In this document: positions 35,834 through 46,841 of the stretch, one piece after another
Layout of the letters: each line of letters begins with the position of its first letter
Numbering within the stretch: the first letter of the stretch is position 1
Assembly: GCA_002843155.1 (NCBI GenBank)
Contig: PGZD01000025.1
Location: 1-64,000, forward strand
Reading direction: 5' to 3'
Length of the DNA: 64,000 nt
DNA from: Gammaproteobacteria bacterium HGW-Gammaproteobacteria-3
Lineage (GTDB): Bacteria; Pseudomonadota; Gammaproteobacteria; Methylococcales; Methylomonadaceae
Made by a program: the position numbers and the translations under genes
The notes under the pieces: model-generated
Databases searched by the model: none
The model's input: only the letters and a program-made list of their open reading frames with translations
What the model was told of the DNA's origin: nothing

Positions 35834-37033
35834 ATTAACAAGCGAATTTTATTAGCCGTTTGCGGTGGCATTGCAGCTTACAAGTCGGCGGAATTAGTGC
35901 GTTTGCTGCGTAAACAGGGTTGTGAGGTGCGAGTGGTCATGACCCCCGCCGCAACCGAATTTATCACTCCCTTGACCTTTCAAGCGCTGTCCGGTCACCC
36001 GGTACACAGCCATTTACTGGATTCCGGTGAAGAACAGGCGATGGGGCATATTTCGCTGGCGCGTTGGGCTGATGTGCTGGTCATTGCTCCGGCCACTGCC
36101 AATACCATTGCCAAGATGAGCCATGGTTGGGCGGATGATTTGGTTTCGGCGCTATATCTGGCGGCCGAGTGCCCGGTTTTTATCGCGCCGGCGATGAATC
36201 AGGCAATGTGGCGCAAATCAGCGACCCAGACTAATATTAAGCAATGTCAGCAACAAGGCGTCATGCTCATAGGGCCCGAGCAGGGTAGTCAGGCTTGCGG
36301 TGAGATTGGCTTCGGGCGCATGTCGGAGCCGGAAACTATCTGCGAGCGCTTGCTGGAATTGGAACCATTGCCGTGTCTGCAAGGGAAAAAAATCATGATA
36401 ACCGCAGGGCCGACCCGGGAACCTCTGGATCCGGTGCGTTATATCAGCAACCGAAGTTCCGGCAAGATGGGTTATGCATTGGCGCGGGCGGCCACCGATG
36501 CGGGTGCGCAAGTGCTGCTGGTCAGCGGCCCGACCGCTTTGACGCCGCCTGAAAACAGCGAATTGATAGCGGTTGAAACCGCAGCACAAATGTATGACGC
36601 GGTAATGGCGCGCACCGCAATGTGCGATGTTTTTATCGGAGCCGCAGCGGTGGCCGATTATCGTCCGGCGCAAAATGTGCCACAAAAAATAAAAAAACAG
36701 GACGCACTGATTTCAATCAGCCTGGAGAAAACACGGGATATTCTGGCCGAAGTCGCCCAATTGCAAAGCGCGCGTCCTTTTACCGTCGGTTTTGCCGCTG
36801 AAACCCACGCGCTTGAAACCTATGCACAGGACAAATTGCGGCGCAAAAACCTTGATATGATAGCGGCTAATTGGGTCGGACGCGAGCAGGGCGGGTTTGA
36901 AAGCGAGAGCAATGCGTTGACGGTTTTTTGGCATAACGGCTGTGTGCAACTGGCCATGACCGACAAGGCGCATTTGGCACGCCAGTTAATCAGTTTAATC
37001 GCAGAGAAATTGAATGAGAAAAATACAGTTTAA
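35834..37033 (+). CDS. coaBC: bifunctional phosphopantothenoylcysteine synthetase/decarboxylase
   Basis: About 399 residues; two steps of coenzyme A synthesis. The CoaC part (1-190) is a flavoprotein with [18 protein letters not shown], the catalytic-histidine region [29 protein letters not shown] and [10 protein letters not shown]. The CoaB part has [22 protein letters not shown]. No ATG, GTG or TTG lies at the expected N-terminus. AAGGA at 35821-35825 is spaced 8 bp from ATT at 35834, which gives the standard family start [17 protein letters not shown], so an AUU start is proposed. The ACG at 35831 is the nearest alternative. It overlaps dut by 20 bp. Confidence 0.9.
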   Translation: MNKRILLAVCGGIAAYKSAELVRLLRKQGCEVRVVMTPAATEFITPLTFQALSGHPVHSHLLDSGEEQAMGHISLARWADVLVIAPATANTIAKMSHGWADDLVSALYLAAECPVFIAPAMNQAMWRKSATQTNIKQCQQQGVMLIGPEQGSQACGEIGFGRMSEPETICERLLELEPLPCLQGKKIMITAGPTREPLDPVRYISNRSSGKMGYALARAATDAGAQVLLVSGPTALTPPENSELIAVETAAQMYDAVMARTAMCDVFIGAAAVADYRPAQNVPQKIKKQDALISISLEKTRDILAEVAQLQSARPFTVGFAAETHALETYAQDKLRRKNLDMIAANWVGREQGGFESESNALTVFWHNGCVQLAMTDKAHLARQLISLIAEKLNEKNTV

Positions 37034-37469
37034 AATTCTGGATAAGCGTTTAGGTCATGAAATCCCTCTCCCCGAATATGCGACGCCGGGTTCAGCGGGT
37101 CTTGATTTGCGTGCTTGTCTGACCGAACCCGTGCAACTTGAACCGGGGGCAAGTTGCCTGATTCCAACCGGCATCGCCCTTCATATCGGCGACAACAACT
37201 TGGCTGCGGTGCTGTTGCCGCGTTCGGGCTTAGGTCATAAGCAAGGCATTGTCCTGGGCAATCTGGTGGGTTTGATCGACTCCGATTATCAGGGTGAGAT
37301 ATTAATATCATGCTGGAACCGGAGTGGTAGCCCTTTTACCATCGAGGTTGGTGCAAGACTGGCGCAAATGGTGTTTGTGCCGGTGGTGCGGGCAGAGTTT
37401 GAGCGTGTTGACGCTTTTGACGAAAGTGTGCGCGGCGGCGGTGGCTTTGGCCATACCGGACGGCACTAA
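37014..37469 (+). CDS. dut: dUTP diphosphatase
   Basis: A 151-residue trimeric enzyme that hydrolyses dUTP to dUMP and keeps uracil out of DNA. The five motifs are in order: [69 protein letters not shown] and [10 protein letters not shown]. Its start lies inside the coaBC end, indicating coupling. Confidence 0.97.
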   Translation: MRKIQFKILDKRLGHEIPLPEYATPGSAGLDLRACLTEPVQLEPGASCLIPTGIALHIGDNNLAAVLLPRSGLGHKQGIVLGNLVGLIDSDYQGEILISCWNRSGSPFTIEVGARLAQMVFVPVVRAEFERVDAFDESVRGGGGFGHTGRH

Positions 37470-37485
37470 TGCAATAGGAAGACTT

Positions 37486-40002
37486 ATGCAGCGTATATTT
37501 TTACCGTTGGCGATTCTGGCGGTGGTATTGATTTTGGTGACAGGCAGCGGTGTTTACTGGGCAACCGGAGATGCAGTGAATGAGGCGCGGCAAGAAGCAG
37601 CTTATGCTGCTACCCAAGGCGCGGCCCTGAGCATTGCGGCGCGAATCGAACAATTGAATCAGGCGCTGGCGCTGATGGCGCAAAATCGGGAAGTAATCGA
37701 AGTTTTCGTAAAAAACGACCCCGCGCTTACGACCGCAGTGGCAACGCGGCTGGAAAAGTATTTACCCGGCGCTTTAAAAATAAGATTACTCAGGCCGGAT
37801 ATTAATGAACTCGATGACCAGCATATCCCACACATGGGCTTTGCTGATCTTGACATGATCAGGGAAACAGCCAATAAAAGTCAATTAGCGGCCATTCAGG
37901 GCGATGTTGGCACTAACCGGCATTTGGCGCTGACTGCGGGCGTGGTCGTCGATGGCCGCGTCGTCGGCGTCATTCTGGCGAGTTTGAGCTATGACTTTAT
38001 TGCATCAAATCTTAAATCGGCGGCAGCACAAGACCTCTACATCCAGTTGCGGCAAGGCGGGCTTGAGCTGGCGGCGGTCGGCGACCCGCGTTTCAAAAAC
38101 CAGGAGCATGTCGAGATTAACGTTGCCAATAGTGCATGGACGATACAAGGCTGGTATACACAAGCGGCGAATGCTTCCGGGTTTGGTCTGGTGGCGGGTA
38201 TTATCGCGATATCCGGCTTATTGGGTTGCCTGGCCTTTTTTGTCGCTTACCGGAAAACGTCCGATATGTTGCGCCAGGATCAAAGCACTGTCCTGAAAGC
38301 GGTCAAAGATTTGATGACAGGCGGTGCTCACGGCAACTACCCGGTTTACTTAAGCGAAATGAGTGGCCTTATTTCAACTTTGGTGCAATTCAAACGGGTA
38401 TTGGATCATCAGGAGGATGCGATGGAACCCAATTCGTCTGATACTGCCGAATTCGACGGTTTTTTTGAAGCATCCGCTTTTTCCGTTGAGGATTTGACCC
38501 TGGATGCTGATGAGGACGCAGCGCCTGATGAAGATACCCGTCCGACCAAAGATGTCAATCCAAATTTACCTCAGGAACCGGAAGAAGTTAAAGCACCGAT
38601 TGCTCCGGATACAATCGTTGAGGAAGAAGAAAAACCTGAAATTTTCAGGGCTTATGATATTCGCGGCATCGTGGGCAAAACGCTGACCCATGAAATAGTA
38701 CACGACATTGGCCGGGCATTTGGCTCCGAAGCTAAAAAACTCAACTGCCAAACCGTGGTTATTGCCCGCGATGGGCGTAATTCAAGTCCTGACCTGTCGG
38801 ACGCCCTGGCACGGGGAATAGTCTCAACCGGCTGCGATGTGCTTGATTTGGGCATGGTGCCGACACCGGTGTTGTACTTTGTCGCTCACCATACAACAGG
38901 TCGAACCGGCGTGATGATTACCGGTAGCCACAATCCCGCCGATTACAATGGACTGAAACTGGTACTTAATGGCGAAACTTTGGCAGGAGTCCGGATTCAA
39001 GCGCTTAAAAACGTTATTGAACAACAGACTTTTACGGTTGCAAAAACCGGCAAAATCGACCAGAACAGCATGTTTGTCAATGAGTATATCGGCATGATTG
39101 CCGAAGACGTGCACTTGTCCAGACCGATGAAAGTGGTGCTCGATTGCGGCAACGGCGTGGCCGGAGAAATTGGCCCGATATTGCTTAAAACCCTGGGCTG
39201 CGACGTGATCGAACTGTTTTGCGAGATCGACGGCAATTTTCCCAATCACCACCCGGATCCCAGCAAACCTGAGAACCTGAGCGATTTAATGGCCTCGGTG
39301 AAACACTATCAAGCCGATATCGGTATTGCCTTCGACGGTGATGGCGACCGGCTTGGTATTGTTGACTCAAGCGGCAAGATCATCTGGCCCGATCGGCAAA
39401 TGATGACGTTTGCGAAGAATGTACTGGCCAGAAAACCCGGCAGTGAAATTATTTTTGATGTCAAATGCTCCCGACATTTGCCTGAACAGATTGTTAAATT
39501 TGGCGGTCGCCCCCTCTTGTGGAAAACCGGCCATTCCCTCATGAAAGCCAAACTCATGGAAACCGGAGCCAAGCTGGCTGGTGAAATGAGCGGTCATATT
39601 TTCTTCAATGACCGCTGGTTCGGTTTTGACGATGCGCTGTATTCGGCCGCTCGTATGATAGAAATCATATCGGCGGACAGCAGAACCAGCGCGGAAGTGT
39701 TCGCGGATTTTCCCGACAGCCTCAATACGCCCGAACTAAATGTTGCCATGAACGAAGGCGAAAATTTTAGCTTCATGGAAAAACTTTTAGCTACAGCCCG
39801 GTTCGAGCAGGCTAAAATAACCGACATCGATGGCTTGCGTGCCGATTTTGCCGATGGCTGGGGCTTGGTGCGGGCCTCGAATACCACGCCATCGTTGGTG
39901 CTTCGCTTCGAGGCGGATAACGAACAAGCCTTGCGCAAGATTCAGATGGCGTTTAAAACCGCGATGCAGCAAATAAAACCGGATATTGAGCTACCTTTCT
40001 GA
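37486..40002 (+). CDS. algC: phosphomannomutase/phosphoglucomutase AlgC with membrane sensor-like N-terminus
   Basis: An 838-residue protein. The N-terminal 380 or so residues have a membrane helix at 4-26, an extracytoplasmic CACHE-like segment (about 30-220), a second helix (near 222-245) and an acidic linker. The mutase begins near EIFRAYDIRGIVGKT. Its catalytic serine is in TGSHNPADYNG and the metal site is AFDGDGDRLGI. The enzyme makes mannose-1-P and glucose-1-P for alginate, exopolysaccharide and LPS. The long fused form is known in Pseudomonas and relatives. AGGAAG lies just before the ATG at 37486. Confidence 0.93.
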   Translation: MQRIFLPLAILAVVLILVTGSGVYWATGDAVNEARQEAAYAATQGAALSIAARIEQLNQALALMAQNREVIEVFVKNDPALTTAVATRLEKYLPGALKIRLLRPDINELDDQHIPHMGFADLDMIRETANKSQLAAIQGDVGTNRHLALTAGVVVDGRVVGVILASLSYDFIASNLKSAAAQDLYIQLRQGGLELAAVGDPRFKNQEHVEINVANSAWTIQGWYTQAANASGFGLVAGIIAISGLLGCLAFFVAYRKTSDMLRQDQSTVLKAVKDLMTGGAHGNYPVYLSEMSGLISTLVQFKRVLDHQEDAMEPNSSDTAEFDGFFEASAFSVEDLTLDADEDAAPDEDTRPTKDVNPNLPQEPEEVKAPIAPDTIVEEEEKPEIFRAYDIRGIVGKTLTHEIVHDIGRAFGSEAKKLNCQTVVIARDGRNSSPDLSDALARGIVSTGCDVLDLGMVPTPVLYFVAHHTTGRTGVMITGSHNPADYNGLKLVLNGETLAGVRIQALKNVIEQQTFTVAKTGKIDQNSMFVNEYIGMIAEDVHLSRPMKVVLDCGNGVAGEIGPILLKTLGCDVIELFCEIDGNFPNHHPDPSKPENLSDLMASVKHYQADIGIAFDGDGDRLGIVDSSGKIIWPDRQMMTFAKNVLARKPGSEIIFDVKCSRHLPEQIVKFGGRPLLWKTGHSLMKAKLMETGAKLAGEMSGHIFFNDRWFGFDDALYSAARMIEIISADSRTSAEVFADFPDSLNTPELNVAMNEGENFSFMEKLLATARFEQAKITDIDGLRADFADGWGLVRASNTTPSLVLRFEADNEQALRKIQMAFKTAMQQIKPDIELPF

Positions 40003-40043
40003 TTCACAAAAACATCTTACGTCATAAAAGCCGCAAAACCTGA

Positions 40044-40068
40044 CCGCGCGAAGTATAAATTCGCGCGG
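40044..40068. repeat. 9-bp-arm palindrome between algC and argB
   Basis: CCGCGCGAA and TTCGCGCGG enclose GTATAAA. It may stop transcription between algC and argB or bind a regulator. It shares GCGCGGCCAC with the region near 35611 upstream of coaBC. Confidence 0.45.
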
Positions 40069-40086
40069 CCACTACTTATTTTTTAA

Positions 40087-41976
<1,890 letters not shown>

Positions 41977-42364
41977 AGACGCTTTAGGGTTGAGTCGTGA
42001 TGGTACTGATCTTCATTTTTTATGTTCAGGCAGACCCCGAGCAAATGACGCATTTGTACTACTTGTAAATGGGATTTCCCATTTTAAGTATAGAGTATTT
42101 GATTACATCTTGCAGAATACAATTTTTCAATTGTTTCAGGTACGCTGGCTGAACCGGACCAGCCCGCTTGCCGCACAGGTAGCCTTTATTTCTGAAAGCG
42201 TCATAAAAATTCGTGGCGTTGATGTCGCTTGTTTTCAAGCATAAAGAATACCCGTGACTATACCTGATGTCGCTCTACATTCATCCTTATGCACACGGAT
42301 GATGCTCGAAGCGTTCCGGCCTGCCAAGCGATCCTTGTTCAGCAAGCTCAATCGTTCCGAATAA
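41977..42364. other. 388-bp gap between the DUF4124 gene and apbC
   Basis: No convincing gene. A 92-codon plus-strand frame (41966-42244) has no family resemblance and no ribosome-binding site. The promoter of the DUF4124 gene must lie here. It also forms the 3' region of apbC; no T-tailed hairpin was seen. Confidence 0.35.
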
Positions 42365-43456
42365 TCAGGTATTCTGAACCACGATATTGGGGAATTTACT
42401 GCTGAAATCCTTGGCTTTCAAAGCCAGCCTGGCCGTCATTTTCCGGGCTATTTCCCGGTATATCGCAGCCGCCCGGCTCTCCGGGTCGGCAACTACGGTC
42501 GGCCTTCCTGAATCGGCATTTTCCCGAATTGAAATATCCAGCGGCAACGATCCCAGCAAGGCGACCTGGTTTTTTTCAGCCATTGCCGCGCCGCCTCCGG
42601 CGCCGAAAATAGCCTCTTCATGACCGCAATGACTGCAAATATGAAGGCTCATGTTTTCAACAATACCCAAAACCGGCACGTTGACTTTTTCAAACATCCC
42701 CAGGCCCCGCTGTGCATCGATCAACGCAATGTCCTGCGGCGTCGTGACAATCACTGCGCCGCTGACCGGAATTTGTTGCGCCAGCGTCAATTGAATATCG
42801 CCGGTGCCGGGCGGCAAATCGATAATCAAATAATCCAGATCATGCCAGCGGGTTTCTTTCAGTAATTGCTGCAACGCCCCGGTAACCATCGGGCCGCGCC
42901 AAATCATCGGTTGTCCTGCGTCGATCAGATAACCGATTGAATTGGTTTGCAAACCGAACGACATTTTAGGCTGCATGGTTTTACCGTCGGCACTGTCCGG
43001 ATACCCGGACTGGCCGAGCATAGTAGGAATACTCGGGCCGTAAATATCGGCATCGAGAATGCCGACCCTGGCACCTTCCGTCGCCAAAGCCAAGGCCAGA
43101 TTGACCGCTGTGGTGGACTTGCCGACACCGCCTTTGCCGGATGCGACCGCGATAATATTTTTAACGCCCGGCAAAGGTTTCAAGCCTTGCTGAACGGCAT
43201 GTGATGCAATGGCGACAGTCACATCAATGGTAATGGCGCCAATACCTTCAAGCGTTTGCAACTGTTTTTGCAAGGCGCTTTTTAGCGCATCGGGATAGTC
43301 CCTGGCCGGATAGCCGAGTTCCAGTTTCAGGTGGACGTCAGTCCCCTCGATGTTGATAGCTTTAACCGATTTAGCCGAAACCAGATCGGTTTCAACATTG
43401 GGATCGATGAAAGTTTTTAACAGATTTTCTATGTTTGTCTTGTCAATGACTGACAT
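42365..43456 (-). CDS. apbC: iron-sulfur cluster carrier ATPase ApbC (Mrp)
   Basis: A 363-residue P-loop ATPase that carries and delivers Fe-S clusters. An N-terminal MIP18-like domain (about 8-88) is followed by VASGKGGVGKSTTAVNLALALA (deviant Walker A), DADIYGPSIPTMLG and the cluster-binding CxxC in HICSHCGHEEAIFG. Length and order are those of gammaproteobacterial Mrp/ApbC. It is monocistronic. Confidence 0.95.
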   Translation of the reverse strand: MSVIDKTNIENLLKTFIDPNVETDLVSAKSVKAINIEGTDVHLKLELGYPARDYPDALKSALQKQLQTLEGIGAITIDVTVAIASHAVQQGLKPLPGVKNIIAVASGKGGVGKSTTAVNLALALATEGARVGILDADIYGPSIPTMLGQSGYPDSADGKTMQPKMSFGLQTNSIGYLIDAGQPMIWRGPMVTGALQQLLKETRWHDLDYLIIDLPPGTGDIQLTLAQQIPVSGAVIVTTPQDIALIDAQRGLGMFEKVNVPVLGIVENMSLHICSHCGHEEAIFGAGGGAAMAEKNQVALLGSLPLDISIRENADSGRPTVVADPESRAAAIYREIARKMTARLALKAKDFSSKFPNIVVQNT

Positions 43457-43567
43457 GATAACTCCGGGTTGTAAAGATCAAGGATGAACCAAGCTTTTCA
43501 GTAGGTATTTATCATTCTACCGAGTCTTGCCATCATTCACCACAACCGAAACATCATATGTTTCCAG

Positions 43568-43647
43568 TATACACCTTTCGCACTTCAAATTTCGGCCCCT
43601 CACCTAGCGTTAGGTGAGGGGCCGAAATTTGGCTAGCAAAAGGTATA
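43568..43647. repeat. dispersed palindromic element, copy 2
   Basis: TATACACCTTTCGCACTTC, then a 20-bp-arm palindrome AAATTTCGGCCCCTCACCTA (43587-43606), GCGT and the exact complement (43611-43630), then GGCTAGCAAAAGGTATA. The outermost bases are also inverted repeats (TATAC...CTTTCGC against GCAAAAGGTATA). It lies between apbC and the PmpB-like gene. No T-tract follows. Confidence 0.75.
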
Positions 43648-43661
43648 AAATACCCTCGGAC

Positions 43662-44087
43662 TCAAACATCTCCGCCGCGAGACGGAAAAACTCTGTCAAA
43701 CACAATAAAACCGACAAACAGCGCCGCTAAAAATATAGTGGCTTCCCCTTTGCCATAACTGATACTGGCCAGAGCGGGCCCCGGGCAAAACCCCGATAAG
43801 CCCCAGCCGATACCGAACAAGCCCGCACCCAGTATTAACCTGCCATCGATACCGGTCTGTTTCGGCAGCGTCTGAGCCAGCGCGGCTGGCGCCGTGCGCC
43901 TGAACACGGCGCGAACAAGGCTCAAAGTTCCAAGAGCCCCCGCCATGACCAATGCCAGACTCGGATCCCAGGCGCCGGTAACATCCAGAAAAGCCAAAAC
44001 CTTGGCAGGATTGACCATTTGCGACACGGTCAAGCCCAGGCCAAAAACCAATCCACTGATCGAAGCCGTCAGATAGTGATAACCCAT
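43662..44087 (-). CDS. YeeE/YedE-type sulfur transporter half, DUF6691 (PmpB-like)
   Basis: A 141-residue membrane protein of four helices. It starts YHYLTASISGLVFGLGLTVSQMVNPAKVLAFLD and contains GIGWGLSGFCPGPALASISYG, whose glycine/cysteine loop (GFCPGPA) is the mark of the DUF6691 half of split YeeE/YedE transporters. Full-length members take up thiosulfate. The partner half is 12 bp upstream. Together they would make one eight-helix unit moving a sulfur species. Confidence 0.82.
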   Translation of the reverse strand: MGYHYLTASISGLVFGLGLTVSQMVNPAKVLAFLDVTGAWDPSLALVMAGALGTLSLVRAVFRRTAPAALAQTLPKQTGIDGRLILGAGLFGIGWGLSGFCPGPALASISYGKGEATIFLAALFVGFIVFDRVFPSRGGDV

Positions 44088-44099
44088 CGCAACCCCCTT

Positions 44100-44513
44100 T
44101 TAGCCATGTCGCACCCAATACACCGTAAGCGCCGCAACCACCATGAAAGTGAGTGTCGCCACCAGCGACCGCAACGATCCGCGCGCCAGACCGCAAACGC
44201 CGTGCCCGCTCGTGCAACCGCCGCCCAGGCGCGTGCCAAATCCCACCAGTACCCCGGCAAGCGCCATTTTTATGGGTGCGCTTTCGACAGCAATAGCGCT
44301 GTTACCCCCCAGCCAGCGGTACAACAGAGGCGCTGCAATCAAGCCTGCCAAAAAGCAAAGCCGCCAGCCGACATCCCCGCCTTTAAATAGCAACACGCCC
44401 GAGGCAATGCCCGAGATACCGGCATTGCGCCGATTGAAAAGCAATAATATGCCGCCGGCAAGGCCAATCAATACGCCGCCGATCAGTGCCGAATAAGGCG
44501 TGAAATTTTCCAT
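44100..44513 (-). CDS. YeeE/YedE-type sulfur transporter half (PmpA-like)
   Basis: A 137-residue membrane protein with four helices and the family loop LGGGCTSGHGVCGLARGS, where the conserved cysteines guide sulfide or thiosulfate through the pore. It is the first half of the split transporter and is 12 bp downstream of the FadL-like gene, so porin and both halves form one operon. The cargo is a reduced sulfur compound by family inference. Confidence 0.82.
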   Translation of the reverse strand: MENFTPYSALIGGVLIGLAGGILLLFNRRNAGISGIASGVLLFKGGDVGWRLCFLAGLIAAPLLYRWLGGNSAIAVESAPIKMALAGVLVGFGTRLGGGCTSGHGVCGLARGSLRSLVATLTFMVVAALTVYWVRHG

Positions 44514-44525
44514 AAAACTTAACCT

Positions 44526-45824
44526 TTAAAAGCTTCGGGACCAGGCCAGTTGCCATGAAAGCTGATACATTTCCAACTCGATGGTTTGACCGGGACTTAA
44601 TGGATTGACTCCTTTGACTGATTTTTTCGGCGAATACATGAAAGCAAAACTGACTTCATCGGAATCCCACAATTTGCGGCTGAAACCAGTAGTCAGATGC
44701 CATTGCTGGACGCCGGGCGCGGTAATATTGAACAACACCTCGGAGCTGGGAATCGGTTGGTCGCCATAACTCACACCGCCGCGTAAAGTCCACAAATCAT
44801 CCGGCTTCCACAACAAACCGAGTTTATAAACCGTCATATCCTGCCAACCGAAGCCCGCACCGTTTTTATCACCCAGGCGTGCTTGCTGCAAATTGGGCAA
44901 AAGCCGGTTGCCGACCGATTTGATTTCACTGTAGCGGATATGTTCGACATCGAAAGCCGCAGTAAATCGACTGGAAATATCCCAGGACACGCCGATATTA
45001 TAACTGTCCGGAATATCAAAATCTCCTTGCTCGGCGAACAGCCCGGAATATTCGTTGAACTTCGACATCCAGATACGACTTTTGTAAGAAACGCCAAATC
45101 GCAGCCCCTGCAATGGCTCGGCCAGAACACCCACCCTGAAACCGCCGCCAAAAGAATAGTCACGGCCTTGCTCGGATAGCTGCGCAGGATCTGCCGAAAA
45201 CGGCGCAAACGAGCCAAAACCACGCGCTTTGAAATACTGCGCGGCCAAAATAGGCGCCACACCCACCGAAAACCGGCCATCGGCAAAACTCTGGGCAAAA
45301 CTTGGTACAATAAAAACCTGCGCCAAATCGACACCGGTGCGTCCCGCGCAAAACACCCCCCGGCCTTCGCTGCCAGGCGGACAGATTGGATTCGCCTTCG
45401 GCGAAAACTCGGTGTACATGCCGCCGTTGCCGTATAACGCTACACCCACCGCCTGCGTATCACTGAGCTGCTTGCTCCAGCCCAACGTAGGTATCGGAAA
45501 ATATTCTTCATTACTGTCAAAATTTCCCGGATTGAGCGGAAACGCGCCCGGCGCCAAGGTCGGTTCGCCCGATACCGTAAAATTCCTGCGTGGACTGAAT
45601 AATTCAAGTTCGACATCCAGCCGGTCACCGACACGCACCAGCCCCGCAGGATTGACCGCACTAGCGACCGCGTCCTGGGGCAGCGCCGCACCCGCTCCCG
45701 CCATGGCTTTGCTGCGCGCGCCGTAGCCATGAGCGAAATAACCGTTAGTAGCGCCCGCCAAGACCGGAATAAACTGCAACGAAGCCAGGGCGAGCACCCT
45801 GAGTGAATGTTTTGCCAACGTCAT
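44526..45824 (-). CDS. FadL/OmpP1/TodX-family outer-membrane transporter
   Basis: A 432-residue beta-barrel protein. Signal peptide to about 24 (FIPVLAGA), then the FadL N-terminal hatch ATNGYFAHGYGARSKAMAGAGAALPQDAVASAVNPAGL with the NPAG motif. The C-terminus ends in an aromatic (SRSF), as outer-membrane barrels do. FadL family proteins bring hydrophobic compounds across the outer membrane. The ATG at 45824 has GGAG upstream and starts the signal peptide; the longer frame has no such signal. It may feed the sulfur transporter genes that follow. Confidence 0.85.
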   Translation of the reverse strand: MTLAKHSLRVLALASLQFIPVLAGATNGYFAHGYGARSKAMAGAGAALPQDAVASAVNPAGLVRVGDRLDVELELFSPRRNFTVSGEPTLAPGAFPLNPGNFDSNEEYFPIPTLGWSKQLSDTQAVGVALYGNGGMYTEFSPKANPICPPGSEGRGVFCAGRTGVDLAQVFIVPSFAQSFADGRFSVGVAPILAAQYFKARGFGSFAPFSADPAQLSEQGRDYSFGGGFRVGVLAEPLQGLRFGVSYKSRIWMSKFNEYSGLFAEQGDFDIPDSYNIGVSWDISSRFTAAFDVEHIRYSEIKSVGNRLLPNLQQARLGDKNGAGFGWQDMTVYKLGLLWKPDDLWTLRGGVSYGDQPIPSSEVLFNITAPGVQQWHLTTGFSRKLWDSDEVSFAFMYSPKKSVKGVNPLSPGQTIELEMYQLSWQLAWSRSF

Positions 45825-45936
45825 TTTGTCTGACTCCAGAATAGTGTTCAAAAAACTGAAAATATTTATTTTTATAAATACTTGAAATGGCGGCACATTG
45901 CCGTTACAAACTATCCGCCGTATCAAACCGGCCGCC

Positions 45937-45963
45937 AAAAAAAAGCCCGCCCGAAGGCAGGCT
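45937..45963 (-). terminator. terminator/attenuator upstream of the FadL-like gene
   Basis: On the minus strand AGCCTGCC-ttcg-GGCGGGCT (one G-U pair) is followed by eight T. It lies 110-140 bp upstream of the FadL start and faces the same way, so it either ends an upstream minus-strand RNA or attenuates a long leader. Confidence 0.7.
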
Positions 45964-46841
45964 AAAGCGAACAAAGCAAAACTCTGTTCTTCACTGGGAG
46001 AGCTTGACGTAACATAACTTGACAATGCGCGTCTTTGAGTAAATTTCCTTGCCGGTTTTTGGAGGCCTTAAGGCCGCAAAGATCACCCGCAACAAACTAA
46101 GCATTGCTGTTTGCATTGACGCGAACCGGCTTCATCCCGTTAGGAATGCCAAGGTCGCGTTTAGGTCAAAGACAACAGAATATAAGCATATATCATGCCA
46201 CCACAAAAAGGGCGCTAAACAGCACTGGAAAAGCCAAACTATTTCCTGTGCCAACAGCGCTATACAAACGGCTTGACACGCCAAGTTGAGCCGAAGCCTT
46301 TTGTGTATTTTTCGCTTAAAGTTTGAGATGTGCTGAAAAAACAACACCTGCTGCTGATTGCCTGTTGATTAATCAACACACTGAGCAAGGGTCGCGCGAT
46401 CGTCTGTATTTCTGCTATTATCTTCACTATCAGCCGTAAGGCCGTTTCGCCGGACCAATCAACTGTTTGACGCAATCTTTTTCGTCATTACTGTGGAAGT
46501 TCGTCATTTTGCGCTCATTATCTGTTTCTGTGATATACAAAAACTTTCATTCCCCGGGGTAATGCTGCGCTTTCATGAACGTTAGGCTATAAAACACCTG
46601 ATCAAATCTACCAGACTGCGGAAGGCGGTGGGGCAATGATTGTGGATCATTTTAGTGATAAACGGGATTCTCAAACGGAGAAGAGGGACAGCGCCAGTCA
46701 TCTGTAACAGAGACGACACCCTCTTAAACTCGATGAAAAATTGTCTGGACAATGAGGTTCACTTTACTGCAATGGGGCTACCAGTAAGCAGTTAATTTTT
46801 TTGTCATGTCCAGAGGGGTTGAATTCGTCTCTACTTGTTAC
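45964..46841. other. about 880 bp with no recognisable gene
   Basis: Only frames of 60-75 codons are seen here, none with a family resemblance or clear ribosome site. A plus-strand frame (46049-46276) has a faint look of an IS110 N-terminus (NKLSIAVCIDANRL), too weak to call. Restriction-like palindromes (GGCCTTAAGGCC near 46065) are present. Given the minus-strand terminator at 45937-45963, an RNA could start in this stretch. The fadL and the SPOR-gene 3' end border it. Confidence 0.35.

Noticed and set aside
44019-44390. Plus-strand 123-codon frame over the YeeE/YedE genes
   Set aside because: Antisense to two well-supported membrane genes and rich in the residues expected from such a shadow.
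46049-46276. IS110-like transposase remnant
   Set aside because: Only a few residues (NKLSIAVCIDANRL) look alike; no DEDD residues and no further frame.
46600-46800. 6S RNA, tmRNA, RNase P RNA or SRP RNA in the non-coding stretch
   Set aside because: Looked for their conserved words; none was found, and the G-rich segment at 46620-46680 folds into nothing familiar.
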